Below are positions 38,068 through 47,920 of a DNA stretch of 64,000 nucleotides, one piece after another. The position numbers and the translations under genes were made by a program. Source of the stretch: Naumannella cuiyingiana. Lineage in GTDB: Bacteria; Actinomycetota; Actinomycetes; Propionibacteriales; Propionibacteriaceae. Each line of letters starts with the position of its first letter. Within the stretch, counting starts at the first letter, position 1. Under the pieces are notes generated by a model, which was given only the letters and a program-made list of their open reading frames with translations, did no database searches and was not told the origin of the DNA. The stretch covers positions 3,348,001-3,412,000 of the forward strand of contig NZ_JACBZS010000001.1 of the NCBI RefSeq assembly GCF_013408305.1, read 5' to 3'.

Positions 38068-38966
38068 AGCCGGCCGCCGCTGGTCAGGTTCAAGAACACG
38101 TCCTCCAGGGACTGTTCCTCGCGGCGGACGCCGTGGATGGGTACGCCGGACCGCACCAGGTCGGCCACCACCCGCGCGGTGACCGCGTTGTCGATGCCCT
38201 CGATCCGGATGCCGCCGGCGAGCGTGGAGGCGGCGATCCGGCCGCGCAGGGCTTCCTCGGCGCGCGCCGGAACCGGGGTGTCGATCAACACCGCCGGGGT
38301 GGCCGCGGCGAACAGGTCGGCGCGGGTGCCCTGGAAGACCAGCCGGCCGCGGGAGATGATGCCGAGCCGGTCGGCGGTCTTGTCGATCTCGCCGAGCAGG
38401 TGGCTCGACACCATCACCGTGACACCGCGGCGGGCGAGGTTGCCGAGGAGTTCCCGAATCTCCTCGATGCCCGCCGGGTCGAGCCCGTTGGTCGGTTCGT
38501 CGAGGATCAGCAGACTGGGTTGCCGGGCCAGTGCCATGGCGATGCCGAGGCGCTGCTTCATGCCGAGCGAGTAGTTGGCGACCTTCTTGTCCAGTTGCCG
38601 ATCCAGCCGCACGGTCCGCACCGCCCAGTCGATCTTGTCGGCGCTCAGCCCGAGGGCGCGTCGGACCAGCCGCAGGTTCTCGGCGCCGGTGAGGTGGGTA
38701 TATCCCGGCGGCGCCTCGATCAGCGAACCGATCCGGGCGAGCTGTCGGCGCCGGGTCCGGCGGGTCATCGGCTCGCCCAGGATGCGCACCTCGCCCGCGC
38801 TCGGCCGGACCAGGGAGAGCAACAGCTTCATCGTGGTCGACTTACCGGACCCGTTCGGCCCGAGGAAGCCGTACACACAGCCGGCCGGGATCTGCAGGTC
38901 GAGCCCCTCGACCACGGTGTGCTTGCCGTACCTCTTGGTCAGGTTCGCGGTCGTCACGGTGTCCAT
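38064..38966 (-). CDS. ABC exporter ATPase (LanF/BcrA-like)
   Basis: A 300-aa ATPase. Walker A GPNGSGKST, signature YSLGMKQRLGIAMAL, Walker B LLILDEPTNGLDP and the H-loop VSSHLLGEI are intact. The C-terminal 80 residues are the usual BcrA/DrrA-type regulatory tail. It is first in the unit, with two permease genes behind it, and is divergent from a histidine kinase/response regulator pair that probably controls it. Confidence 0.92.
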   Translation of the reverse strand: MDTVTTANLTKRYGKHTVVEGLDLQIPAGCVYGFLGPNGSGKSTTMKLLLSLVRPSAGEVRILGEPMTRRTRRRQLARIGSLIEAPPGYTHLTGAENLRLVRRALGLSADKIDWAVRTVRLDRQLDKKVANYSLGMKQRLGIAMALARQPSLLILDEPTNGLDPAGIEEIRELLGNLARRGVTVMVSSHLLGEIDKTADRLGIISRGRLVFQGTRADLFAAATPAVLIDTPVPARAEEALRGRIAASTLAGGIRIEGIDNAVTARVVADLVRSGVPIHGVRREEQSLEDVFLNLTSGGRL

Positions 38967-39023
38967 GGATCCAGCGTGCTGTGATCACGCGCGCGGATCG
39001 TCGCCCGTGGGCAGGATCTTCGG

Positions 39024-39040
39024 CCTCCTACCCAAGGAGG
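39024..39040. promoter_or_regulatory. Dyad between the ABC exporter and kinase genes
   Basis: CCTCCT-ACCCA-AGGAGG (arms 39024-39029 and 39035-39040) lies in the 114-bp divergent gap. GGATCTTCGG (39014) and GGATCTTTGA (39039) form a nearby direct repeat. A candidate site for the response regulator at 40250. TTAGCAT (39070-39076) just before the kinase ATG may be its -10. Confidence 0.35.
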
Positions 39041-39080
39041 ATCTTTGATCACCCGCCGCCGCCCGGGGATTAGCATCGCG

Positions 39081-40253
39081 ATGGTGGAGGCGGTGACGAG
39101 AACGCGGGACCGGACCGGGCGGTGGCCGGGAATGATCACCGACGGCCTGGTCGCGTCCGCTGTGTTCGCCTACAACCTGCCCATCCAGGGATTCGGGGCG
39201 GGGCCGGGCGGGTACGCCGCCCTGCTGATCCCCCTCGGCCTGTGCCTGCCCTATCTCTGGCGTCGCCGCCGGCCGGTCGCCGCCTTCGCCGCCATCGTCG
39301 CGGTGGCCGCGCTCCAGTTGCTGGCGGGCGTCGGCCTGCTGGCCGCCGACGTGATGTTGCTGGCCGGCCTCTACGGCGTCGCGCGGCTTCGGTCCTGGCG
39401 GTGGTCGGTCCCGGCCGCCGCGGCCGTGGCGGGGTGGGTGATCGCCGCGGTCGCGCCGCGCCTGGGGGAGTACTTCCTGGGCCCGCGCGACCTGCTGTCC
39501 CTGCTGGGGCTGGTGCTGGTGGCCTGGTTCGCCGGGACGCTGGCGCGCACCCACAGCGACCACCTGGCGAGCCTGCGGGCGCGGGCCGAGCAGGCCGAGC
39601 AGGAGCGGCACGCGCAGGTGGAGGCCGCCGCGGTGGCCGAACGGATCAGGATCGCGCGCGAGTTGCACGACGTGGTCTCGCACAACCTGAGCGCGGTGGG
39701 CCTGCTCGCGGCGGGCGCCGCCTCCTGCATCGACACCGACCCCCGGCAGGCCAGGTCGGCCCTGCGGAGCCTGGAGGACAGCAGCCGCAGCGCCATGCAG
39801 GAGTTGCGCTCGATGCTCGGCGTCCTGCGCAGCGCCGAACCGACCGGTCACGCGCCGCTGCCGGGGATCGGGCAGTTGCGTGGGCTGGTCGAACAGTCGG
39901 TCGCGCTCGGCGTACCGGTCCGGATGACGCTCGCCGCCGGGAGTGCGGAGCTGCCGGCGGGTGTGCAGCTCGGCGCGTACCGGATCGTGCAGGAGGCCCT
40001 GACCAATGTCCGCACACACGCCCCGACGGCGCGCGCGGTCGAGGTGTGCCTGCGGCGTACCGGTGACGAGTTGTCGATCATGGTGCGCGACGACGGAACC
40101 GGCCCGGCGGAGCCGGACCGGGAGGATGCCGGTCACGGGTTGATCGGGATGCGGGAGCGGGTCGGCGCCCTGGGCGGGCGGCTGCGCGCCGGGCCACGCG
40201 CCGGCGGCGGGTTCGAGGTGGTGGCGGCGCTGCCGGTGCGGGGGTCCGGATGA
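39081..40253 (+). CDS. Sensor histidine kinase (HisKA_3/DesK-like)
   Basis: A 390-aa kinase. Four to five membrane helices lie in residues 15-155, followed by a coiled coil and the phosphorylation site [21 protein letters not shown]. The ATPase domain has [25 protein letters not shown] and [15 protein letters not shown]. The ATG at 39081 is chosen; a GTG at 39084 and a TTG at 39045 are alternatives. It overlaps its response regulator by ATGA and is divergent from the ABC exporter, a layout common in envelope-stress detoxification modules. Confidence 0.9.
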   Translation: MVEAVTRTRDRTGRWPGMITDGLVASAVFAYNLPIQGFGAGPGGYAALLIPLGLCLPYLWRRRRPVAAFAAIVAVAALQLLAGVGLLAADVMLLAGLYGVARLRSWRWSVPAAAAVAGWVIAAVAPRLGEYFLGPRDLLSLLGLVLVAWFAGTLARTHSDHLASLRARAEQAEQERHAQVEAAAVAERIRIARELHDVVSHNLSAVGLLAAGAASCIDTDPRQARSALRSLEDSSRSAMQELRSMLGVLRSAEPTGHAPLPGIGQLRGLVEQSVALGVPVRMTLAAGSAELPAGVQLGAYRIVQEALTNVRTHAPTARAVEVCLRRTGDELSIMVRDDGTGPAEPDREDAGHGLIGMRERVGALGGRLRAGPRAGGGFEVVAALPVRGSG

Positions 40254-40915
40254 GCCCGGTCCGGGTCGTGTTGGTCGATGATCAGGAACTGGTCCGGACC
40301 GGCCTGCGGATGGCGCTCGGCGCCCAGCCGGGGATCCGGATCGTCGGTGAGGCCGCCGACGGGCGGGAGGCGCTCGCGCTGCTGGACCGATGCGCCTGCG
40401 ATGTGGTGCTGATGGACGTCCGGATGCCGGGGATGAGCGGGATCGAGGCGACCGCCCGGATCTCGCGACGGGCCGACGGGCCGCGGGTCCTGGTGCTGAC
40501 CACCTTCGATCTCGACGAGCACGTGTTCGATGCGCTGCAGGCGGGCGCCAGCGGGTTCCTCGTCAAGGACACCCCGCTGGCCGAGCTGCTGCAGGCGATC
40601 CGGCACGTGCACCGCGGTGACGCGGTGGTCTCGCCCGCGACCACCCGGCGGCTGATCCGGCACTTCACCGATCCGGCGCGCCGCGATCTGCCGAGGCGCC
40701 CGCCGCCCGGGCTGGCGGAGCTCACCCCGCGGGAGCGGGAGGTGTTGTTGCTGGTGGCCGACGGGCTGAGCAATGCCGAGATTGCGGCGGCCCTGACGGT
40801 CGAGGAGGTCACGGTGAAGACCCACGTCGGGCGGGTGCTGGCGAAGCTCGGGCTGCGCGATCGCACCCAGGCCGCGATCTTCGCGTACCGGCACGGGCTG
40901 GTCGAGCGCGGGTGA
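40250..40915 (+). CDS. LuxR/NarL-family response regulator
   Basis: A 221-aa regulator. The receiver has [13 protein letters not shown], phospho-Asp in [13 protein letters not shown], Thr in VLTTFDLDE and Lys in FLVKDTP. The HTH is [29 protein letters not shown] followed by [17 protein letters not shown]. Its cognate kinase overlaps upstream. Probable target: the divergent exporter genes. Confidence 0.94.
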   Translation: MSPVRVVLVDDQELVRTGLRMALGAQPGIRIVGEAADGREALALLDRCACDVVLMDVRMPGMSGIEATARISRRADGPRVLVLTTFDLDEHVFDALQAGASGFLVKDTPLAELLQAIRHVHRGDAVVSPATTRRLIRHFTDPARRDLPRRPPPGLAELTPREREVLLLVADGLSNAEIAAALTVEEVTVKTHVGRVLAKLGLRDRTQAAIFAYRHGLVERG

Positions 40916-40941
40916 CCACGCCCCGGCACTAGGTTGGCCCC

Positions 40942-42024
40942 ATGGCCAAGACGCCCGCCGCGGAGCTCGTCGTCGGGGGACGCGAGGTCCGGGTGTCCAG
41001 CCCGGACCGCGTGGTCTACGAGGCGACGGAGCGCACCCCCGCCATCTCCAAGCTCGATGTCTGCCGCTATTTCGCCGAGGTCGGTGAGGTGATGCTGCGC
41101 AGCATCGGCGAGCGGCCGACGGCGATGGAACGCTGGCCGGACGGCTGGCGGGAGGGGATGCGGCTGGCGACCGGGCCGCAGGATCGCGACGGTGACGGCT
41201 TCTACCAGAAGCGGCTGCCGAAGGGGGCGCCCGACTACGTCGAGACCGTCAAGATCACCTTCCCGAGCGGGCGTACCGCCGACGAGCTGTGCCCGACCGA
41301 GCCGGCGTCGCTGGTCTGGGCGGCGCAGATGGGTGCGCTGACCTTCCACCCCTGGCCGGTACGCCGGCCCGATGTCGATCATCCCGACGAGTTGCGGATC
41401 GACCTCGATCCCCAGGAGGGCACGGGATTCGCCGATGCCCAACGGGTCGCCGCCGTCGCGCGCGAGCTGCTGGAGGAGCTGGGGCTGCGCGGCTATCCGA
41501 AGACCAGCGGCAATCGCGGCGTACACATCTACGTGCGGATCGAGCCGCGCTGGGGCTTCGACGAGGTACGCCATGCCGCGATCGGTCTCGGCCGCGAGCT
41601 GGAGCGCCGCGATGGTGGCGTGACGACCGCCTGGTGGAAGGAGGAGCGGGGCGCCCGGTTGTTCCTGGATTACAACCAGAACCTGCGCGACCGGACGATC
41701 GCCAGCGCCTGGAGCCTGCGCGCGCGTCCCGGCGCCCCGGTCAGCACGCCGATGACCTGGCAGCACCTGGCCGAGGTGACGGACCCGGGCGAGTACAACC
41801 TGACGACGATTCCCGACTACCTCGCCGACGGCGACCCGTGGGCGGGGATGGACGATGCGGCGTACTCGATCGAGCCGCTGCTGGAGTTGTGGGAGAACCT
41901 GCCCGGCGGCGAGCTGAACTGGCCGCCCGACTATCCCAAGCAGCCGGGCGAGCCGCCGCGCGTGCAGCCCAGCAAGAAGGTCGCCGCGCACTGGGACGAG
42001 CACGGGAACCGGATCGAGAAGTAG
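40942..42024 (+). CDS. LigD-type polymerase/primase domain protein (stand-alone PolDom)
   Basis: A 360-aa protein of the archaeo-eukaryotic primase superfamily, as in the polymerase domain of LigD. Seen are the YFAEVGEVMLRSIGERP start, FYQKRLPKGAPDYVE, the metal motif LRIDLDPQEGTGF, the TSGNRGVHIYVRI strand and LFLDYNQNLRDRTIASAWSLR. In NHEJ such proteins fill gaps and prefer ribonucleotides at break ends. Ligase and nuclease domains are absent; a separate LigC-type ligase lies at 49802. TAGGTT (40930-40935) 6 nt before the ATG predicts a leaderless mRNA. Confidence 0.93.
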   Translation: MAKTPAAELVVGGREVRVSSPDRVVYEATERTPAISKLDVCRYFAEVGEVMLRSIGERPTAMERWPDGWREGMRLATGPQDRDGDGFYQKRLPKGAPDYVETVKITFPSGRTADELCPTEPASLVWAAQMGALTFHPWPVRRPDVDHPDELRIDLDPQEGTGFADAQRVAAVARELLEELGLRGYPKTSGNRGVHIYVRIEPRWGFDEVRHAAIGLGRELERRDGGVTTAWWKEERGARLFLDYNQNLRDRTIASAWSLRARPGAPVSTPMTWQHLAEVTDPGEYNLTTIPDYLADGDPWAGMDDAAYSIEPLLELWENLPGGELNWPPDYPKQPGEPPRVQPSKKVAAHWDEHGNRIEK

Positions 42025-42120
42025 AACGGCGCGAGGCGAGCGCTGCCCGATTGCGGTGAATACCTGCGCGGATGAGGTCGGATGTCTAGCATGCAAGGAC
42101 CCGATCCCGGAGGCCCCCAG

Positions 42121-44220
42121 ATGTTCCGAGCATCGTCACCCGGTCCGCGGCTGTTCGCCCGTCGTCCGATCCGCTGGCTGGTCGCGGTCGCCGCGCTCGC
42201 CGGCCTGCTGGCCGGCACCGCCCCGGCGCACGCCCTGCCCGGGGGTCCGCGGATCGCCATCGAGCCGGCGTCGGAGATCGCGCCGGGCGTGGCGCCGATC
42301 GATCCGCAGCAGGTCGCCGATCTCGACCAGCTCACCTGGGACGACTACGTCGCCACGCCGGGCGCCGACTGGTCCGACCCGGGCCGGGAGCCGACCGTGA
42401 AGAAGTGGCGCGCGGCGATCGTGCTGCTCGACTACCCCGACGAGCCGTTCCAGGTCACCCAGCCGAAGGGCTCGACACCGTGGGGCAACCCGGACCTGGT
42501 CAGCGACCTGCCCCGCGAGGACGTGCCGCAGTTCTTTGCCGACTTCCTGAACAAGCCCTCGGAGCTGAATCGTGGCCACACCCTGAACGAGTACTGGATG
42601 GAGACCTCCGCCGGCCGCTACGGCGTCGAACTCGTGCCGTTCGGCCCGTACCGGCTGCCGAAGAAGTCCTACCAGTACCACTTCGCCGGGTTCAGCGCCG
42701 GTGGTCCGCCGGAGACCCAGTGCCCGAAGGCGCTGAAGTGCAACGGCGACTTCCGCCGCGATGCGCTGGCCGAGTGGAGAGCCGACACCGGGATGGACGA
42801 TCCCATCGGCGAGTTCGACAACGTGTTCTATGTCGGCGCCGGGATGGACGAATCGGCGACCTGGCTGGAATTCGGCCAGAAGCGGTACGCCTCGCCCGCC
42901 GACATCCCGGACGAGCTCGGCCCGCCGCCGGAGTGGCGCGAGGCCGTGGCGGCCGAGACCGGCAAGGAGGCCCCGAGATGGGCCGACACCCGCTATGTCG
43001 ACTGGACCTCGTGGAAGTCCGCGGCGTCGATGTGGCCCAACGCCAGCGGCACCACCTCCATCGAGGCCGAGTCCTCCGGCGCCGCGGTCTATGCCCACGA
43101 GCTCAGTCACAACCTGTCGATCGGCGACAACTACGGCAACCCCTATGCCGCCGACCCGAGACGCGACGCGTCCGGCGTGTGGGACATGTTGAGTCGCGGC
43201 TCGTTCAACGGGCCGGGCGGGCAGCACGAACGCTGGCACGTGCCGTCGGACCGCGGCGCGGTGATGGGCGCGCAGCTCATGCTGCGGGACAAGATGACCC
43301 TGAAGATGGTGGACAAGGACGCGGTGGTCCGGACCAACCGCTCGGAGCTGACCGCGAAGGGCATCGTGCGTACTCGGGTGCAGGCGCGCGCCGTCCAGGG
43401 CCCCGACGATGCGGCCGGAATGGTCATCGGCCTCGACGGCGGGGACCGTTCCACCTGCGTCTCGCAGGGGGCGGGCGGGCCGCGCAACGAGTGGCGCTGC
43501 GACGGCGGCGGCTATGACGCCTACACCCTGGAGGTCGTCGACCGGATGGGCAGCGACTCCTTCACCGCCGACTCGGGCGTGCTGCTGGCCAAGACCAAGG
43601 ACGACCGTTGGGCGAATCCCGGCAAGTGGGTGATCGACGCGAACCCCGACGACATCGGACTGACCGACTACGTCGACGCGAGCGGTACGCCGGTGCCGAT
43701 GACTCGCGGTGATCATCGCCAGCTCAACGACGGGCTGTTCAAGGCCGGTGCCGGGTCCGGATCGGCCGCCGAGTACACCGACCGCCGCAACGGCCTGCGG
43801 TTCTACGTCCTGGGCACGAGCCGCGACGAGCGGGGCGTGCTGAGCTATGACCTCGCCGTGCGCTCGCTGGAGGGGGCCGGGCCCCAGCGCCGCGGGGTCA
43901 CGGCCAGCGCGGCAGCGGCCGAACCGCTGAACACCGAGGTGGTCCGCTGCACGTTCACGCTGACGAACACCGGGCGCGCGGCCCGCGATGCCGACTTCGC
44001 CGACGATGTCTACCGCGTATCGGGGGATGTCGCCGACGGCAGCAATTGGCGCGCGGTGGTGCCGAACGAGTTCGTCGCCGCCGCGCCGGGGGAGACCGTC
44101 ACCGTGCAGGGGTACGCCGTCCGCGAGCCCGGCGCCTCGGCGGCCGCGGTGATCACCTTCTCCGCCGCCTCGGAGGGCCGGCCCGGTGCGCGGGCGACCT
44201 CGGACTGCGCCGCCGGCTGA
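42121..44220 (+). CDS. Secreted M6-like (immune inhibitor A-type) metalloprotease
   Basis: A 699-aa protein with a signal peptide (WLVAVAALAGLLAGTAPAHA, cleavage after the last Ala). The zincin motif is VYAHELSHNLSIGDNY (HExxH with a downstream Gly-Asp), followed by SGVWDMLSRGSFNGPGGQHERW, a Met-turn-like stretch seen in M6 proteins. The C-terminal third looks like a beta-rich domain ending in FTLTNTGRAARDADF, an NEW3-like adhesion fold. The ATG at 42121 follows GGAGG by 7 nt; an earlier in-frame ATG at 42091 overlaps the likely -10 TAGCAT. Exported, acting on extracellular proteins; substrate unknown. Confidence 0.85.
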   Translation: MFRASSPGPRLFARRPIRWLVAVAALAGLLAGTAPAHALPGGPRIAIEPASEIAPGVAPIDPQQVADLDQLTWDDYVATPGADWSDPGREPTVKKWRAAIVLLDYPDEPFQVTQPKGSTPWGNPDLVSDLPREDVPQFFADFLNKPSELNRGHTLNEYWMETSAGRYGVELVPFGPYRLPKKSYQYHFAGFSAGGPPETQCPKALKCNGDFRRDALAEWRADTGMDDPIGEFDNVFYVGAGMDESATWLEFGQKRYASPADIPDELGPPPEWREAVAAETGKEAPRWADTRYVDWTSWKSAASMWPNASGTTSIEAESSGAAVYAHELSHNLSIGDNYGNPYAADPRRDASGVWDMLSRGSFNGPGGQHERWHVPSDRGAVMGAQLMLRDKMTLKMVDKDAVVRTNRSELTAKGIVRTRVQARAVQGPDDAAGMVIGLDGGDRSTCVSQGAGGPRNEWRCDGGGYDAYTLEVVDRMGSDSFTADSGVLLAKTKDDRWANPGKWVIDANPDDIGLTDYVDASGTPVPMTRGDHRQLNDGLFKAGAGSGSAAEYTDRRNGLRFYVLGTSRDERGVLSYDLAVRSLEGAGPQRRGVTASAAAAEPLNTEVVRCTFTLTNTGRAARDADFADDVYRVSGDVADGSNWRAVVPNEFVAAAPGETVTVQGYAVREPGASAAAVITFSAASEGRPGARATSDCAAG

Positions 44221-44232
44221 GTTGAGGAATGA

Positions 44233-45186
44233 TCAGTCGGCGAGCAGATAGCGTGCGACACCGCCGTCGGTGATCAAGGTGTTCACGATCCCCGCGCGCA
44301 GCGTGGCAAGGATGGCGGGCGCCTTGCGCTCGCCGCCGCCGACGACGATCACCTGGTCGATCGCGGCGAGCTGATCGACGGTCAGACCGAGCACCCGGTC
44401 GTCGAAGTCCGTCACCGGTCGTCCGGCGGCGTCGATCAGCGCGCCGCCGACATCGGCGATCACTCCGCGGGCGAGCAGTTCGGAGCGGTGGGCGTCGCTC
44501 ACCTCGTCGTGGAACCGGGAGTCCGCCGGGCTCCAGCAGCCGACGGCGACGAGGGCGATGGTCACGTCGCCGAACCTGGCATATGCCTGCCGCACCCGGG
44601 GATCCGCGCGCAGGGCCGCCGCCGCCTCCGGTGTCGACACCGTCAGCGGGGCGTACATGCTGTGCGCGGCCCCGCCCGAGACGGCCGCCACCCGGCGCAG
44701 CACCTCGACGGAATTCTCGTCCAGATTCCCGCTCATGCCGGTCAGTTGGACGATCTCGCACCCGGCGAGGCTGGTCAGGTGGCGCACGGTGGCGTCGATC
44801 GTCCGGCCCGAGGTCACGCCCAGCACGTCGCCCTCACCGACAAGGTCACCGAGCAGCCGCGCCGCGGCCGCGCCGAGCGCGTCGCGGATGACTTCCGGTG
44901 AGGTGCCCGCGGTCGTGGTGACGAGGGCCCGGTCGAGCCCGTAGCGCTCCCGCAGCTTCACCGAGAGCTCGGCATCCACCGCCTGCGGCATGGCGATCTC
45001 GATCCGCACGATCCCGGTACGCAGTGCCGCCTCGATCAGGCGTGCCACCTTGAACCGGGACAGCCCGAACTCGGTCGCGATCTGGACGCGGGTGCGGCCC
45101 TCCCAGAAGTAGCGGCGCGCCACCTCTGCCATCAGCAATTGCTCGTCGATCGCGACCGTCGGCCGGGCCGCATCCCCCATGCTCAT
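44233..45186 (-). CDS. SorC/DeoR-family sugar-responsive transcription regulator
   Basis: A 317-aa regulator. The N-terminal HTH (MAEVARRYFWEGRTRVQIATEFGLSRFKVARLIEAAL) is followed by a sugar-phosphate-binding domain with VLGVTSGRTIDATVRHL, GALIDAAGRPV and VIVVGGGERKAPAILATLRAGIVNTLITD, as in SorC/LsrR proteins. Its ATG at 45186 lies within the palindrome GCTCATATGAGC; a second ATG is at 45180. It is divergent from an ABC importer operon that it very likely controls. The effector is probably a phosphorylated sugar or polyol. Confidence 0.92.
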   Translation of the reverse strand: MSMGDAARPTVAIDEQLLMAEVARRYFWEGRTRVQIATEFGLSRFKVARLIEAALRTGIVRIEIAMPQAVDAELSVKLRERYGLDRALVTTTAGTSPEVIRDALGAAAARLLGDLVGEGDVLGVTSGRTIDATVRHLTSLAGCEIVQLTGMSGNLDENSVEVLRRVAAVSGGAAHSMYAPLTVSTPEAAAALRADPRVRQAYARFGDVTIALVAVGCWSPADSRFHDEVSDAHRSELLARGVIADVGGALIDAAGRPVTDFDDRVLGLTVDQLAAIDQVIVVGGGERKAPAILATLRAGIVNTLITDGGVARYLLAD

Positions 45187-45192
45187 ATGAGC
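45181..45192. promoter_or_regulatory. Operator 1 GCTCATATGAGC
   Basis: A perfect 12-bp palindrome that contains the SorC-type start codon on the minus strand. It is nearly identical to GCTCACATGAGC at 45270, so both are probable sites of the regulator. Its position suggests autoregulation. Confidence 0.6.
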
Positions 45193-45204
45193 ATCATAAG
45201 GCTC

Positions 45205-45233
45205 TTGACACGCTCCAGTGTGCAATCTAGCGT
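45205..45233 (+). promoter_or_regulatory. Consensus promoter of the sugar ABC operon
   Basis: A -35 TTGACA (45205-45210) and a -10 TAGCGT (45228-45233) with a 17-nt spacer, reading toward the ABC operon. Operators flank it on both sides, which fits repression by a bound or looped regulator. It implies a leader of about 70 nt. Confidence 0.65.
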
Positions 45234-45248
45234 CGACACCACGCACGA

Positions 45249-45281
45249 GCACTCATGTGGACATGGGGCGCTCACATGAGC
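45249..45281. promoter_or_regulatory. Operators 2 and 3 downstream of the promoter
   Basis: GCTCACATGAGC (45270-45281) nearly repeats operator 1 with one base changed. GCACTCATGTGG (45249-45260) carries the same CACATGAG core in the opposite direction. The centres of sites 1 and 3 are 89 bp apart, roughly eight and a half helical turns. Confidence 0.5.
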
Positions 45282-45307
45282 AGATCGCAATGAGGCGGGG
45301 AGGCGAC

Positions 45308-46864
45308 GTGGCGCCGGTGCTGTCGGTCCGGGACGTGACCAAGGGGTTCGGCGGCGTGCCGGTCCTGACCGGCGTCGGCCTCGACCTCGAGCCCGGCACC
45401 GTCACGGCACTCGCCGGTGAGAACGGGGCGGGCAAGTCGACCCTGCTGAAGATCGCCTCCGGTCAGTACCGGGCAGACGGCGGGAGCGTCAGCGTCGACG
45501 GGCACGAACTGCACGGCAGCGTCGCCGACGCCCACCGGGCCGGGGTCGCGATCGTCCCGCAGGAGCTTGCCTCGATCCCCGAGCAGTCGGTCTATGAGAA
45601 TCTCTTCGTCGGCCGTGAGCTGCACCGGTTCGGCCTGCTGGACCGGCGGTCGATGATCAAGGCCGCCCGCTCCGCGCTCGCCGACTTCGGCGTCGAGATC
45701 GACGTCACGGCGCCGATGCGCCGGCTGCCGGTCGGCATCCAGCAGATCATCGAGATCGTCAAGGCCACCCACACCGGGGCCCGGGTCCTGCTGCTGGACG
45801 AGCCGACGTCGGCGATCTCCGAGCGAGAGGTCGAGCAGCTCTACCGCGTGGTCCGGCGGCTGCGCTCCCAGGGCGTGGCAATGATCTACACCACCCACAA
45901 GATGGAGGAGATCCGGGCGCTGGCCGACCGGGTCGTGGTACTGCGCGACGGCAGTCTGATCATGGACCAGCCGATCGCGGCCGTCAGTGACGAGGACATC
46001 GTGACCGCCATGATCGGTCGCGAACTCGGCACCCTGTTCCCCGACATCACACCCGCCGGCGAGGATGTCGTGCTCGAGATCGACGGCCTGCACGTCACCG
46101 GCGCCGGCGGGCCGGTGAGCCTTCAGGTGCGACGCGGCGAGATCGTCGGCCTGGCCGGGCTGGTCGGCGCCGGTCGCACCGAGCTGCTGGAGGCGATCTT
46201 CGGGGTACGCCGAAGCGATGCGGGCGTGATCCGGGTGCACGGGAAGACCCTCGCTCGGGGCGCGCCGCGGTCGGCGATCCGGCGCGGCCTGGCGATGGTC
46301 CCCGAGGACCGCAAGGCCTCGGGTGCCGTCCTCGGCATGTCGGTGCTGGACAACGGCAGCCTGCCCCACCTCGCCCGATTCACGCGCGGCGGCGTGCTGC
46401 GGCCGCGGGCGCGGACCCAGGCCGTCCAACAGGCCATGACCTCGGTCCGGCTCCGTTCGCGGGGCCTCGGCCAGGAGGTCGGCACGTTGTCCGGGGGAAA
46501 TCAGCAGAAGGTCGTGTTCGCGCGCTGGCTGACCGGAGAGATCGATGTCTTGCTGCTCGACGAGCCGACCCGCGGTGTCGACGTCGGCGCGCGGTCGGAG
46601 ATCTACCGCATCATCACCGACCTCGCCGCCGGTGGGGTCGCAGTGATCATGGCGTCGTCCGACATGCCCGAGATCCTGGGGCTCGCCCACCGGGCGCTGG
46701 TCCTCGCCGACGGGCAGGTCGCCGGCGAGCTGGATCGGGCGGCGCTCGGTGCCGACGACGCCCAGGCCCGGATCTTCACCCTCGCCACGGGTGATCAGGA
46801 AGCTCCGCCCGCCGCGACCGGGGCGGCGACCGACGACGAGCACGGGAGTGAGGACGTTCGATGA
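45308..46864 (+). CDS. Sugar ABC importer ATPase with two ATP-binding domains (RbsA/MglA-like)
   Basis: A 518-aa double ATPase. Domain 1 has Walker A GENGAGKST, the altered signature LPVGIQQIIEI usual in this family, and Walker B LLLDEPTSAIS. Domain 2 has GLVGAGRTE, signature LSGGNQQKVVFARWL and Walker B LLLDEPTRGVD. The GTG at 45308 has GGGGAGG just upstream and gives the usual VAPVLSVRDVTKGF start; an ATG at 45290 is the alternative. It energises the carbohydrate permease that overlaps downstream. Confidence 0.94.
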   Translation: MAPVLSVRDVTKGFGGVPVLTGVGLDLEPGTVTALAGENGAGKSTLLKIASGQYRADGGSVSVDGHELHGSVADAHRAGVAIVPQELASIPEQSVYENLFVGRELHRFGLLDRRSMIKAARSALADFGVEIDVTAPMRRLPVGIQQIIEIVKATHTGARVLLLDEPTSAISEREVEQLYRVVRRLRSQGVAMIYTTHKMEEIRALADRVVVLRDGSLIMDQPIAAVSDEDIVTAMIGRELGTLFPDITPAGEDVVLEIDGLHVTGAGGPVSLQVRRGEIVGLAGLVGAGRTELLEAIFGVRRSDAGVIRVHGKTLARGAPRSAIRRGLAMVPEDRKASGAVLGMSVLDNGSLPHLARFTRGGVLRPRARTQAVQQAMTSVRLRSRGLGQEVGTLSGGNQQKVVFARWLTGEIDVLLLDEPTRGVDVGARSEIYRIITDLAAGGVAVIMASSDMPEILGLAHRALVLADGQVAGELDRAALGADDAQARIFTLATGDQEAPPAATGAATDDEHGSEDVR

Positions 46865-47886
46865 GCGATTCGACCAGCCAGGTCGCCGGTCCCGACCAGG
46901 TGCCCGACAGCACCGAGCTGGGCGGGGAGGCGCGACGCTTCTCCCGGCAGTGGTGGATCGGGCTGCTGCTGCGCAACGCGATGTTGATCGTGGTGTTGCT
47001 GGTGATCTGCTACTTCAGCTACCGCAGCGCGCGATTCTCCAGCCTCGACAACGTGCAGACGATCCTGATCGCCGCCGCGCCGTTCGCGCTGATCGCGCTG
47101 GGCCAGACCCTGGTCATCCTGACCGGCGGCATCGATCTGTCCGTCGGCAGCGTGATCGCGGTGTCGGCGATGGCCGGCGCCGCCGTTGCCAAGGCGAATC
47201 CGGGACAGGTCTTGTTGACCGTGCTGACGGCTGTCCTGGTCGGGCTGCTCGCGGGTGCGATCAACGGCTTCTTCGTCGCGGTGGTGAACGTGCCACCGTT
47301 CATCGCCACCCTCGGCATGTTGACCGCCGGTTCGGGGGTCGCGTACGCGATCGGTGGCGGCGCCCCGATCAACGGCCTGCCGCCGGAGTTCGGCGCGATC
47401 GCGAACACGACGATCTTCGGGCTGCAGATCCCGGTCCTGGTGATGATCGCCGGGATTCTCGTGCTGGCGTTCGTGATGCGACGGACGTCGTACGGGATGC
47501 GCGTCTACGCCGTGGGCGGGAACCGCAATGCGGCCGAGATCGCCGGCGTGAATGTCCGCGGAATCCTGTTCAGCGTCTACGTGATCTCCGGCGTGCTCGC
47601 CGGCCTGTCCGGGGTGATGCTCGCCTCCCGGGTGATCTCGGGCCCGCCCAATCTGGGCCAGGGCTATGAGCTCGATGCCATTGCCGCGGTCGTGATCGGC
47701 GGTGCCAGCCTGATGGGTGGCCGCGGATCGATCTGGGGCACCGCGCTCGGCCTGATCCTGATCCAGACCCTGAACAACGGCCTCGACATCTTGCTGGTCC
47801 CGGCGTACTGGCAGGACGTGATCAAGGGAGTCCTGATCGTCTTCGCGGTTGCCGTCGATGTCTGGACGGCCAAACGCCGGACCTGA
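46861..47886 (+). CDS. Sugar ABC importer permease (RbsC-like)
   Basis: A 341-aa permease with about nine to ten helices. [20 protein letters not shown] and [17 protein letters not shown], which docks with the ATPase, are the RbsC/CUT2 hallmarks, followed by [21 protein letters not shown]. It overlaps the ATPase gene by ATGA and acts as a homodimeric channel. Confidence 0.95.
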   Translation: MSDSTSQVAGPDQVPDSTELGGEARRFSRQWWIGLLLRNAMLIVVLLVICYFSYRSARFSSLDNVQTILIAAAPFALIALGQTLVILTGGIDLSVGSVIAVSAMAGAAVAKANPGQVLLTVLTAVLVGLLAGAINGFFVAVVNVPPFIATLGMLTAGSGVAYAIGGGAPINGLPPEFGAIANTTIFGLQIPVLVMIAGILVLAFVMRRTSYGMRVYAVGGNRNAAEIAGVNVRGILFSVYVISGVLAGLSGVMLASRVISGPPNLGQGYELDAIAAVVIGGASLMGGRGSIWGTALGLILIQTLNNGLDILLVPAYWQDVIKGVLIVFAVAVDVWTAKRRT

Positions 47887-47920
47887 CCGTACCCACCACA
47901 CGCCCACCAACGAAGGAGAC

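Noticed and set aside
40942-42024. Full LigD (polymerase-nuclease-ligase)
   Set aside because: The protein ends after the polymerase domain; no KWDG ligase motif or phosphoesterase motif is present.
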